Shown: positions 34,884 to 44,861 of the stretch, piece by piece
How the letters are laid out: each line of letters begins with the position of its first letter
Position numbering within the stretch: the stretch's first letter is position 1
Source: Isochrysis galbana
Lineage: Eukaryota; Haptophyta; Isochrysidales; Isochrysidaceae
Assembly (NCBI GenBank): GCA_018136815.1
Contig: CM030934.1
Coordinates: 1,396,979-1,460,978 of the forward strand
Direction of reading: 5' to 3'
Length of the DNA stretch: 64,000 bases
Notes under the pieces: model-generated
What the model was told of the DNA's origin: nothing
The model's input: the letters and a program-made list of their open reading frames with translations, nothing else
Databases searched by the model: none
Program-made: the position numbers and the translations under genes

Positions 34884-35336
34884 TAAGTGTAGTAATTTGC
34901 ACACACACACACGCACACACGCACGCGTACGGCCGGGCGCGCGTCGGCGATGAGGGATGCGACGGCGATGCTAGGCGCGGCGATAGCGAAGAGTTTGACG
35001 ACGAGGAGGCGCGCGACGGCGAGGAGGCGCTCGATGGCGACGAGGCGCGCGACGGCGACGGCGATCGGCAAGGGGGTAAGGAGGGGATGTGCGGTGGTCA
35101 GGATTCGCCCCCCCCGGGGGTAGAAAGACAGACAGGCTAAAAACAAAAACAGGTCAAAAGGTGCTGTACGCATTGCAGCGACTACAGTGGCCTGCACCAC
35201 GCAAAGTTATGCGCCAACCTGGACCTATGCCCCCTAGCTCACTCATGCGCGGCAACATCCAGCCACTCAGACCTTCTTCAAAGCAAGGGGGTAAGCGAGG
35301 GGATGTGCGGTCAGGATTCGCCCCCGTGGGGGGGGG
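34884..35336 (+). repeat. Simple repeats and a 45-bp direct repeat
   Basis: (CA)n at 34898-34925 is followed by (GACGGCGAGGAGGCGC)-type repeats at 34985-35065. The block GGGGGTAAG..GAGGGGATGTGC..GTCAGGATTCGCCCC occurs at about 35072-35120 and again at 35285-35335. Confidence 0.65.
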
Positions 35337-35635
35337 ACCCGCGGCCCGCGGACCCGGGGCTTATGGTTCGCAAATAGATGTTATAACTTTCTAAATAGTA
35401 TCGTTGCGAGCAAGCGAGAGCGCTCAGGGTTTCATGGTAGTTAGACATATATGACAATATTATAGTAGTATTTTGTACAATCACACGAAACCTGAAGGAT
35501 TATATATACGGTTATGCGGTTGCTCACAATCAAATTAAAACACTCCTCAAGTGTCCCAAAAGCTCATGAGAGTGTTCTCGTCTGCAATCATCTCGTGGCT
35601 GCCCTTTCGTTTAGCTGTTACGTCTTTGCTCCTCA

Positions 35636-36000
35636 ACCTACTTTTATAAGTGGGGGTCAATGGGGGCCTCGCGCCCCCCTCTCTCCATCGCGGACACCCC
35701 CCGGGGTGGGCCCGTACATTCAACCCCAGCCCCTGCCCTCTGGCAGGGGCAGGGCACTCATCAATTCAGCCCAGACCCCTAGTGGGCGCGGGTCGCGAGC
35801 CGCACTCCTAGGCCCGCATGGGCCTGCTCTCGTACTGACTCCCCCCCCCATCCCTGGTCGCCAGGCAGACAGGGGCCTCAGGGCTGCACCCAAGGCCAGC
35901 GAGGCGAGCGAGGGAGAGGCAGGGGGGGCCAGGGGCTGAGCCCCAGCCTCCACTGCCCCCTGAGCTGCCCCTGCTGGTCCTCTGGGCGCCCCTGAAGGAC
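35636..36000 (+). repeat. Dispersed GC-rich repeat copy
   Basis: TATAAGTGGGGGTCAATGGG, CACCCCCCGGGGTGGGCCCG, CAGTGGGCGCGGGT-like and GAGGGAGAGGCAGGGGGG blocks align with 14765-15355 in the same orientation. Confidence 0.7.
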
Positions 36001-36651
36001 CTCTGAGAGCAGGCCATGGCGCGCCGCATGGCGACGCGCCGCAGGGACCGGGGCGGAAGAGAATGGAACGAGGGAGAGGGGGGGATTTGCACCCCCCCCG
36101 ATGGAGTGTGGTGAGAAACGAGACCCATTTGCGTTAGCAAATGGGCGGAGGGGGGCGGCTGGCGACAGGAGGAAGAGGAGGAGGGAGAGACTCAAGACGC
36201 CTACGGGAACCACTGTGGCAGGTATCTCGAGGCGCAGTCTTTTATTTCTCGAGGACAGCTCGCGGCGAGAGCTGTAAGGGCCGTTCTTCTTTTTTGACGA
36301 GAGGTTCCTCCATCCCCCCCCGGTGCTTTTTCCCGGAGAGTCGGCCGGCGTCGACCGGTCCGCCTCAATGGGTTTTCCCCCATTTTAACTTGTGGGGAGT
36401 TAGAATGGGAGCCGGGGGCATGCGAGGGGGGAGATGTGGAGGGGTGCATAGTACATAGTAGTATGTATCTGTGACAACAGCACGCGCAAGGTGTACGGGC
36501 AGGTGCGCTGAGGGCTGTCGTGTTAGTACCGGGCTAGTGAGAGTAGTGGTACTAATGCTCAGATAGATTGTTGTACGTCTTTGCTCCTCCCTTGCGTGGT
36601 TTTGTTTCGCTCATTGCTCTCTCGCATGGAAGCTCGATTCTAGCAAGGGGG
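36001..36651. other. Intergenic, no supported gene
   Basis: GC-rich sequence with homopolymer runs. No recognisable coding frame. Confidence 0.3.
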
Positions 36652-37500
36652 TGTCGCATCCGCGATCGACCTTTTTGTTTTAGAAGTTGTTTGCGTTTCT
36701 ATGTTCCCTCCTTGCAGGCTAGCCACGAGTCACCGTCGCAGTGTCCTACATTCGTCCATTCGCCCTTGTTGCCCTCGCCTCCTTTATCGCCTCCTTTGTC
36801 GCCTGCTTGCCCCTCACCTAGCTTACCTCCTTGCGTGCTCCTCGCGTTTTAGGCTAAGTCGCGCGATCAGGTATCGCCGGTGCAAGGAACCGCCCCCTTG
36901 TGTGACCCTGATTCCCCCTCAGGTGTTGGCCGTTGGATTATACCGTGGCGCTATTTTACTTCGGTCTTCATCAAATCACTTAAGGTTTTTCGAAAGATTC
37001 CCTCCTTATTCCTGTGCGTAACTGTCGCCCCGTCGGATCGTCCGTCGCCCCGTCGCTCTCTTGTCGGCATTCTCTTCCTTGTTCGATCTGTCAGCGGGTT
37101 CCTGTGCGTTCCGTGATAGGGATACGTTAGTGTGGAGAGTGTTGACGTGAGTGTAGTGTCATCTCGTCGGTCCAGCGGCCCCTAATCGTCTGTCGTCTAT
37201 CGTTCTTCGTTCGTCGCTCTCGTTCTCGTTCTCGTTCCCGTTCTCGTCCCTCGTTCTCAACACTACCTCAATACCAAACCTCACCAATCCCCAAGCCTCA
37301 ACCTATCCAACCCGATCTGCCCAGCCATGTCCGCTCCGTCGTCGCGCTCGCCCTCGCCCAAGCCCGTCCTCCCGCCTTTCTCTGCTGAGGAGGTGGTCCA
37401 GCCCGTCATTGGCCACCCCCCAACTTCCGCCGCGCCTCTCGCCGCTTCCCTTCCGTCCCTTCTGTTCCCATCTGAGGCAGTGGTAACCTCGGATCCGTCA
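36652..37500 (+). mobile_element. 849-bp LTR, second copy
   Basis: Begins TGTCGCATCCGCGATCGACC and ends CGGATCCGTCA; same length as and very similar to the reverse complement of 10588-11436. The five flanking bases differ (GGGGG left, TCCCT right), so no target duplication is seen. A (CTCGTT)n block at 37217-37255 precedes a Ser/Pro-rich open frame from 37327. Confidence 0.85.
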
Positions 37501-37507
37501 TCCCTCC

Positions 37508-37625
37508 ATGAGCAGCCCAAATATCCTACTCATATCCTGAAATATCCCGAAATATCCCGCGAGCCGATATCCGCCCAAACAAATATCCCGTCCCGGGAAA
37601 TATGAAATATTCGGAATATTTCCGC
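37508..37625. repeat. Cluster of AAATATCC motifs
   Basis: AAATATCC or close variants occur six or more times, ending in an inverted pair around AAATATTCGGAATATTT. A related cluster in the opposite orientation lies at 44380-44470 and shares GCCCAAATATCC. Confidence 0.5.
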
Positions 37626-37953
37626 CTGACCCTAGTCCCCAGTGGTCTAGTCGGTAGGGGGCTCGTTGTCCACCGCGTCTTGTCGCTATGCCTGGTCACT
37701 TCGACTGGTGTTGTGTTCGTGTCGGACTGTCGGACTATATATATGCTCTACACACTTCTGCTTAGTAAGTGCTTAGTGCTTAGTACTGTACTTCGAAGTT
37801 ACTTCGGAAATGTGACGAGGACGAGGGGGGCGTACTGGCGTTGCCGTGTAGATCACGAGAGAGCTCAACCGAGCATGAGATGGACCGAGTATATGTAACA
37901 CAGCTATCCTATGGGCATAGCTAAGGCTGGCCTCGAATACTTGCACAGCTGTA

Positions 37954-38440
37954 CAGTAGGGGTGCCCCATTAAGAAAACAGAGATTTTTCTCCTGTACAC
38001 TTTCCTGGACCCCTCTGCCACCAGCACGCTGAGTTTCTTCGCTCAATTTCTTCGGCGCCCCACGCCGGGTCATAATGATTTCTTGTTTCTTATTATCGGT
38101 TATCGGTGACATCAGCTTGTCCCATTGGCGGGTTTCTTACGTATCGGTGGATTCTTGGGGGCCCCCCGACAAGCCCCCCTCTCTCCCTCTCTGCCACCCC
38201 TCCGGTATGTAAAAAATAAGTGTTGAGCCACGAGCCACGCGCGGCGCGCCGAAGCTCTGTTGGCGCTCCCCTGTTGCGCGTACAAAGTACAAAGGAGCTT
38301 TCTTGCTCATTCAGTTTCAGTTTCTTGTTCATGACCAGCCAGTGCCCTTTCGTTCTATGTAGGTTTCTTAGCACACGGACGGTCAATTTCCTTGTACACT
38401 GTCCTTATTGGGTTGGTTTCTTAATGGTGCACCCCTACTG
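37954..38440. mobile_element. 487-bp MITE with Tc1/mariner-type ends
   Basis: The 24-bp terminal inverted repeats at 37954-37977 and 38417-38440 begin CAGTAGGGGTGC and match at 23 of 24 positions. TA dinucleotides flank both ends (37952-37953 and 38441-38442), the target duplication of Tc1/mariner elements. Internal motifs TGTACAC and GTTTCTTA recur near both ends. There is no transposase, so it would depend on one in trans. Confidence 0.85.
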
Positions 38441-38596
38441 TAGATGGAGCTAGCGCTAATAATATTGACATTGAAGTATTGGGGACGCCCGTCCGTTTCT
38501 ATTTTGGGCAGGCGCGGCTTGGAGCTTGGAGCTTGGGGCCTCTTTCGGCCCGAGCTTGTCGGATCGCTCTACCTCCTTGGGGCCACCGCGCCGGCG

Positions 38597-39007
38597 ATGC
38601 AGCTGCCCTGCTGGTCGCGCCGCCTGCTGCTGCTCGGCGCAGCAGGCGCGGCGTCGGGTAGGAGGTACTCGTACACCTGGGGTGCGGACGGCGAGTGTCA
38701 CACCGCCGGCCTTGGCCTCGGCACGCAGGCCACGCAGCTGCACTGCGCGAGGGCAGCAGGTCTCGCCAGCTGCGACTCCTTCATGTTCGCGCCCTCACTC
38801 CGCAGCTGCAGCTGCTGCGAAGTTCTCGATCCGCCGAGGAACAGTACCGTCCTTGAACTCCTGTACAATACATACGAAGTCCTCGACTGCGCCGAGACGT
38901 TCGCCGCGCAGCCTTCAGATGGCAGAGCGTCTGGTGCGCTGTCGCAGGCCGTCCTGATTGCGTACAACAGATTATGGTTTGAAGCCAGGGACTACCTACA
39001 CTGCTGA
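38597..39007 (+). CDS. Small cysteine-containing secreted protein
   Basis: 136 residues with an N-terminal signal-like segment (WSRRLLLLGAAGAASG) and ten cysteines, including a CSCC cluster in the middle. No family is recognised. The last ~25 codons lie inside a 133-bp tandem duplication, so the original C-terminus may have been altered. Upstream sequence is only moderately pyrimidine-rich. It could be an exon of a longer gene. Confidence 0.35.
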   Translation: MQLPCWSRRLLLLGAAGAASGRRYSYTWGADGECHTAGLGLGTQATQLHCARAAGLASCDSFMFAPSLRSCSCCEVLDPPRNSTVLELLYNTYEVLDCAETFAAQPSDGRASGALSQAVLIAYNRLWFEARDYLHC

Positions 39008-39190
39008 GTACGACGAATGGCCGTGATGACGGAGACTTTTGCGCGCATGTTCTCCCAGAGCGTGTGGTGCGCTGTCGCAGGCCGCCCTGATCGCGTACAA
39101 CAGATTATGGTTTGGAGCCAGGGAACCTAGTAGTACACTGCTTAGTACGGCGGCCGTGATGACGAAGTTTGTGCGCGCGTGTTCCCCTAC
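38925..39190 (+). repeat. 133-bp tandem duplication
   Basis: Units start GAGCGT(C/G)TGGTGCGCTG at 38925 and 39058 and are about 85-90% identical. The duplication overlaps the 3' end of the 38597 ORF. Confidence 0.8.
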
Positions 39191-40282
39191 CGCGGTCGTC
39201 GGCCGCCCCTTGAGCCGCATCAAGCAACATGTGAGCAACATGCACTAATGGCTTTTTGGTCAATGCATTCGCAGAATAGACGAGCTGCCATCATGCTTGT
39301 CGGCTTGCTTTGTGTTCATGTGCCACGGGGATGACCTCTGCTTGCGATTCCAACTTTTGCTCGATTCTCTTTATGCCTAAGGTCGTGACAACGTGGCCGT
39401 GTCTTTGAACCATGTCTTTCTTGCCACAGGCATCACGACTCGTGCACGCTCGATGCAAGTGGTGTGCACGCATAGTGCACCAGAATTGGACCATGCATGC
39501 ATCCATGAGCGGGTTGGCAATCCTCGTCGCTATTGGAAGCCATGTTCTTGTGTACATGTATATGTGTGCATGCAATTGTTATTTGTTTCGTTGAACCCTG
39601 CTTCGATTTCCCCGGAACCGAAACCTAGAATCAAGAATGCATATCGCATATAATCGCACTTGTTAGCTTGCTCAATGTAAATTGCAACAAATAAGTTTAT
39701 ACTACTTGGTTCGCATGGGGGAGGGCACGCTCCCTCTCCCGGTCCCCCCTGATGGGGGGAGGGAGCCGCCCATTCCCCTGCCACGCCTCTTACCTCTTGG
39801 CATGCAGGAGGGCCTTGCCACATCTGCTCAGACCCTCTTCCCTAAGGACTGAGTGAGGGTGAGGGACGCAAGAGACAAGCGAAAGGTCACGTTCCGTCGA
39901 ATATGGAATACGGGCGATAGTCCGTTCACAACAATAATGATCGAAGCATTTAAAAATTGAAAAACAATAAAACCTGCCACAAAAGACGTGTAACTCCTTG
40001 TGCGCGCACGCGGCGCGCGCCTCGGCTTCCTCGCGCGCGTCAGCCTGGGCGTACACAGTCAGACTCCAGGGCTACTCAGACGTAACTAACACATAACAAT
40101 AACAATAAAATATTCTTAATACTCCCCCGTCTTTATCTTCTTCGTCTTCCTTTCCTTCTCCAAGTGTTGCGGGTAGAGGGAGAGTCAGTCCCCGCGCCCG
40201 AGAGGACCGGTTCCACCCTCCCCCCTCTCTCCCGCCGGGATCCCCCGAAGCTAAGGTCCGTTTCGGCAGAGTCTTCCTCGCC
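39191..40282. other. Intergenic, repeat fragments
   Basis: 39690-39800 carries a plus-strand 5' fragment of the SINE-like family (AAATAAGTTTATACTACTTGG ... ATGGGGGAGGGCACG). The AGGTCACGTTCCGTCGA motif is at 39884-39900. 40109-40125 has AATATTCTTAATACTCCCCC, like the family 3' end. No host gene is supported. Confidence 0.4.
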
Positions 40283-42940
40283 ATGGCAAGCGCCGACGCG
40301 CCTTTCGTTGCCGTCGAAAATCCTCGAATGCACGCGGAAGCCTCCGCCTTAGTCGGGGGGTTGCGACCGCGGCAGTTTGTGCAGCCGTGGCAGCACGGCA
40401 CGGGCCATCAAAAAGCAACTGGCCTGTACCTGACGGCTTCACTCCCGCCCCTGCAGCCTTCGAAGATTGTCGAGGGACGTCTATCCGCGATGGCGGATCT
40501 ATCGCCGTCGCCCCACCGTGGCGCCCTTCGCAGCCGCACCTATGTGGGCATTGCCGGTGCAATGGCGGCCCAGTGGATGCCGGTCTTGCGCCGTTATGCG
40601 CGCAAAGCCAAGGCGTCGCGTTCGCTCAACTTCACGGTGGACTGGGCAATTTCCCAAGCAGCTGCCAGCTTGAGAGAACGCCCCTCGCTTTGCTCGACCG
40701 GTTTCGAACTGGCTGAGCCGAGGACGGCTCTGGCTCGCTTCATGGAGGGGAGAGGCGAGGCAGCTCCTAGCTCTCACCTCACGCCTCCCAGCGGTTCGCC
40801 AGTGTCTGATTCGGTTGTCGTGATCTCAGACGCGGGCCCCGTTGCCGATGCGTCTCGCCTGCTTCATCAGAAGGACTCGGAAACCAACGCATCGCAAGAC
40901 GGGACCGTGGCGGAAGTGGACTGCTTCACGCCGTGGGAGTGGCCCATAAGGGACCGCTCTACAACGCCAGGCCCTCCAAACACGGTGAAGAAGCGCCGCA
41001 GCAAGTGGCAGGTCTTCGACCGTGATGTAATTTCGGGGGTCCATCGGTGGCAGGATGTCACGCCTTCCATCGCCCAAGAAATCGCTGAGCAAGCGGCAGC
41101 TGCGGAGCCGTCGGAACCTTCCATCTTGTCTCGACTGGGCTCTCAAGGCATCAATGCACTATCTCCGAGCGCCTCCTTCACGGCTGGCGACGAAGGAGTG
41201 GTCGAACCGACCGGTTCGGTCGTAGCCGAAAGGCCACTTGAAAACGGGGATGTTGGGCTGGACTCGGGAGAAGATGATACGCCCGAGACTCCAGAACACC
41301 GGAGCATGCAGGCCCTCGAGACCAAGCCCTCCGACGCCGCCGACGGAGAAGGTACTCCACAGGCATTGTGTGGCGATGGGGCTGCCGCTAGGGGCCTCAG
41401 TGCGGCTGGTTTTTCCGAGTTGTCGAAGCTTCCGAAGACAGACTTGCAGAAGTCCCTGGAGAAGGAATGGTCACGCCAAATGGATCAACCTCGGCATCCG
41501 ACGGACCGTCGAGGGCTAGGCTATGATGGCGTGCCTAACCCCTCTAGTTCGGCAAAGGCATCCCCATACTCTTCAATACCATTCGTGCCGCAGACGGTAG
41601 CCGCCGCTATCGAGCGAGAGCCCCACGTCGATGAATCTTCTCCGTCCAGGCCAGCCTCCAATCCAACCACCCCGTCACCCGGAGCCGGAACCTCGCTTCC
41701 AGTAGAATCTATCGCGGACACGCCGCCGCCGCTCTACCCTCGTCACTGCCTCTATGTCCGCGATCTCGTGGTCTGCCGTGCCGATGGCGACCGCGCAGCT
41801 CAAGGGTTCGTTCTCCCGGACGTTGCCCTCACGGTGAACAGCACCCTGGCTGACACTGGAGCGGGCCCGTCAGTAATCACCACTGCTCTTCTCGATCGAC
41901 TACCTGAAGACGCTTGCGTCGAACGCGTATCGGACGCTACCGTCCCCAACCTACATGGGCCGGACGGCCTTCCTCTCATCACTAGGGGCCGGGCTAGCCT
42001 AGTCTTCTCCTTGTCCGGTCGCCTCTTCCGTCATTCGTTCGCGGTCATCGAAGGAAACGCGATGCTTCTGCTCGGGAACGATTTTTTGGCCGCCCACTCC
42101 GCTACCATTTCTCTCGACGCCGCGAGCTCGGAAGGAAGCCTCCGCCTCCGTCCGGCCTCTGGCGATTCAGAAGACTCTTCAAGAGTCCTTTCCGAATGTG
42201 TAGTCAGAGTTTCCACGGCGCCGCCCCCAGTCGCGGACTCCGGCTTCGTCGGAGCTATCTCGATGTCACCCGGTCAGCCGCTGACTGTCGACTTTCTGGA
42301 GAGGTCGACGGCAACACGAGAGATCCCGGCCGGATCGGAGGGTGAGGCTGCTGCTGATGCTAGGCAGCCACTCTATACACCTCTCTTTGAGTCTGCCGAC
42401 GAGTTTGCGGCCAAAGCTCCGGCGTCTACCTCGTCCGAATATCTTCTCTACACGGAGCAAGCGGTGACGATTCCTGCCTTCCACCGCGCAACCATCTGGA
42501 TCAGGGTTCCGCTAGCTCTCCGAGATCATTCGGACTGCGCGATGCTGGTCGACCGCCTACCAAATCGCGAGGCTCTCGATTCGTCCCCTCTCGTAATGCC
42601 CACGGTGGTCACGCCCACGGAAGATCATTGCATCGCGGTGACGATCGTCCACACCGGGGTCAATGCGCTGACCCTGCCGTCTCTGCATCCGATAGCTTCG
42701 CTCCAGGTGCGTTTCAAGTTGCACCGGGGCTGGACTCCGACTGGAAGCGAGGGGGATGGTGACCCTGTCACCGCGCTGAGCGAGGAGCAACGAGCCCTAC
42801 TCGACTCAGCCACCATCGATCCGGACCGGCTTCTTTCCGACGATCAACGAGAAGAAGTACGCCAACTCTTGGCCCGGCGCATCAAAGCTTTCGCGTTGCA
42901 CCCGGGGGCTCCAAACCATACGCACGTTCTCGAGGCCTAG
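40283..42940 (+). CDS. Retrotransposon gag-protease polyprotein lacking RT
   Basis: 885 residues. The first ~480 are low-complexity and gag-like without a visible zinc knuckle. At ~520-600 there is a retropepsin: LADTGAGPSVITTALLD (active-site D-T-G) and, 70 residues on, MLLLGNDFLAAHSA, the second conserved loop. The end (DDQREEVRQLLARRIKAFAL..PGAPNHTH) resembles the segment just before reverse transcriptase in Ty3/gypsy-type polyproteins, but the frame then stops and no RT, RNase H or integrase follows. So it is a 3'-truncated LTR element or a domesticated protease gene. No flanking LTR was found. The long intact frame argues for recent activity or selection. Confidence 0.7.
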   Translation: MASADAPFVAVENPRMHAEASALVGGLRPRQFVQPWQHGTGHQKATGLYLTASLPPLQPSKIVEGRLSAMADLSPSPHRGALRSRTYVGIAGAMAAQWMPVLRRYARKAKASRSLNFTVDWAISQAAASLRERPSLCSTGFELAEPRTALARFMEGRGEAAPSSHLTPPSGSPVSDSVVVISDAGPVADASRLLHQKDSETNASQDGTVAEVDCFTPWEWPIRDRSTTPGPPNTVKKRRSKWQVFDRDVISGVHRWQDVTPSIAQEIAEQAAAAEPSEPSILSRLGSQGINALSPSASFTAGDEGVVEPTGSVVAERPLENGDVGLDSGEDDTPETPEHRSMQALETKPSDAADGEGTPQALCGDGAAARGLSAAGFSELSKLPKTDLQKSLEKEWSRQMDQPRHPTDRRGLGYDGVPNPSSSAKASPYSSIPFVPQTVAAAIEREPHVDESSPSRPASNPTTPSPGAGTSLPVESIADTPPPLYPRHCLYVRDLVVCRADGDRAAQGFVLPDVALTVNSTLADTGAGPSVITTALLDRLPEDACVERVSDATVPNLHGPDGLPLITRGRASLVFSLSGRLFRHSFAVIEGNAMLLLGNDFLAAHSATISLDAASSEGSLRLRPASGDSEDSSRVLSECVVRVSTAPPPVADSGFVGAISMSPGQPLTVDFLERSTATREIPAGSEGEAAADARQPLYTPLFESADEFAAKAPASTSSEYLLYTEQAVTIPAFHRATIWIRVPLALRDHSDCAMLVDRLPNREALDSSPLVMPTVVTPTEDHCIAVTIVHTGVNALTLPSLHPIASLQVRFKLHRGWTPTGSEGDGDPVTALSEEQRALLDSATIDPDRLLSDDQREEVRQLLARRIKAFALHPGAPNHTHVLEA

Positions 42941-44861
42941 GCTCCCTCCCTGAGGGAAGAGTTCTTTGTAGGTCTAACAATCTCTTAAAACCCAACACAC
43001 TAGGGCCGCTAGGAGCGCCTCGCCGCCCCACAGCCCTTCGTTCGCCGTTCGTTCCCCGTCCAGACACCCAAATGGGGTTGCCCGACCCAGTCCAGAATTT
43101 CATTCACCCGACTCCCGGTGGGGAGGAGGGCCAAAGCGCCGCGCTAGCCGCCGGTGCTGCTCGCGACGGAGTGGCTCAGAGCCCTCCGGCTCCGCTCGAC
43201 TCGACATATGCTCTAGCTCTGGACTGATCACCCAGGCATGGAGATCAAGGGAGTAGTAAGCACGTGTCGATGAAGACCAAGGAAGTAGCGAGCATCTTGC
43301 TTGCTAAAGTACACCCTCAAGAACCTCAAGCGTCTAGACTCTATAAGTCTAACATCTCTGTAAGCTTCTAGACTTTTTAAGTCTACCAGCTACTCCATGG
43401 CTAAGCTACGAAAAGCTATAGGTAAAGTGCACGCCGCTGTGCTCGCGTTGAGACGCTATTCGCCGATGAATCTTGTAGGATCTTCACTAAGCATGGATGA
43501 CTCCCTTTCGCGCCTTTTCTGTGTGCAATCCTTCTCTAGGACGACGAGTTCTCTTCTGGCCAATTGGTTCCTTCTTTGCTCTCTCTGTTGACCCACCGTG
43601 GCTTTCGCTCCCGTGTTTATTACGTGTTGCCCTTGTTTATGTTAGAAAGTGGGGTGGCGTGTCTTCGTACGCACCCAGCAGCCGTCGCAGCGCTCTGCGA
43701 TCGAAGCCGTACCGTGACCCCTCGTACCCTTGAGCCCCTACTGCCTTGTGTGTGGTCTCTCGCTAGAAATCACCCACTAGAGATCGATTCAATCTGTTCC
43801 TATGGACCCATCACCATCACCGCCCTCTGCACCGCCAAATCCGCCCTCGCCGCCGCGCGCGGACCCCGTCACCACTGCACCCGTGCCCAAGCCTTCCCAA
43901 GTGTCTTCACCCGCTACCCAAGTTGATAGGCCGCCTACGGACGCGTGGGTTGCCAAGGATGGAGTCTCAGGAGCCTTACCCGGATCCTGGGAACAGTCCA
44001 TCTCCACAATTTTGTCTCAGTCCTAATTCTGCCTCTTGTGAACGTGTGTTTTCGTTGTTGCAGTTGCAGTGCATGTTTGGTGCTAATCGTGCGACGTCTT
44101 TGTGGAGGCATCAGTGATGTTGCGATTCAATCGCAACAAGCGGACGTGTGTGTAGGGCAGTCGATGTCCATTGCCACTGTGAGATATGAGCTCATGTGTT
44201 GGGGTGAATGACATCAAAAGGCACTAACTAACTAAGCACTACTATGGAAAGTAGGAATGAGGGAAGATGGAGGCAGACAAAGAGGTAGAGTAAGTAGGGA
44301 GGGGCCCGCGGCCTACGGTAGTGTGGGTGTGGCAGGCGACGAATCGGTGCAAGTGCGAGGACCACTTATAATAATAGTATCGAGATATTTTTTGGGATAT
44401 TTGGGCTGGCGCTTGGATATTTCTTGGATATTTTTGAGGGATATTTGGGCGAAGATTCGTGGATATCCTGGCCTACCCCTAGGCCCGTGGCAGGTGCGGG
44501 GACGACGAGAAGCGGCGTGGCAACGGTGGGGCAGCGGCGCGCCTTCTCCATTGTTGAGTTGCGGCGGAGTCCTCAATAGCGCCTCACTACGCTTATTTGT
44601 TGAAACGGTCCCAATAGACATCTCCACAGCGCGACTTGTTGAGAGGCGCTGTGGAGACCCTCTTGAGACCCTGTTGCGGCCGTGCAAAAACCCTCGAGTA
44701 GGTCTAGTACTCCTTTAGTAGGAGTAGTACTCTACTCTAGACCTAGTACTAGTACAACTTTCTGAAAATCTTCAGCTCGCCGCTGCTGTTTGACCCGACG
44801 AATCGGGCGGCAAGCGTCCGCCAGTCCGAGACCTCTGGCTTCGCTGTTGTGGCCCGCTCGC
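42941..44861. other. Retroelement-derived intergenic region
   Basis: Direct repeats TCTAGACT..AAGTCTA lie at about 43336 and 43368. 43802-44026 (+) starts with a Ser/Pro-rich peptide (MDPSPSPPSAPPNPP) like other element 5' modules here. 44380-44470 holds a GGATATTT cluster. 44696-44755 is a palindromic TAGTACT/AGTACTA patch. No host gene is supported. Confidence 0.4.

Noticed and set aside
37636-37715. tRNA-like or tRNA-SINE promoter
   Set aside because: TGGTCTAGTCGG resembles an A box and TTCGACT a B box, but no cloverleaf could be folded.
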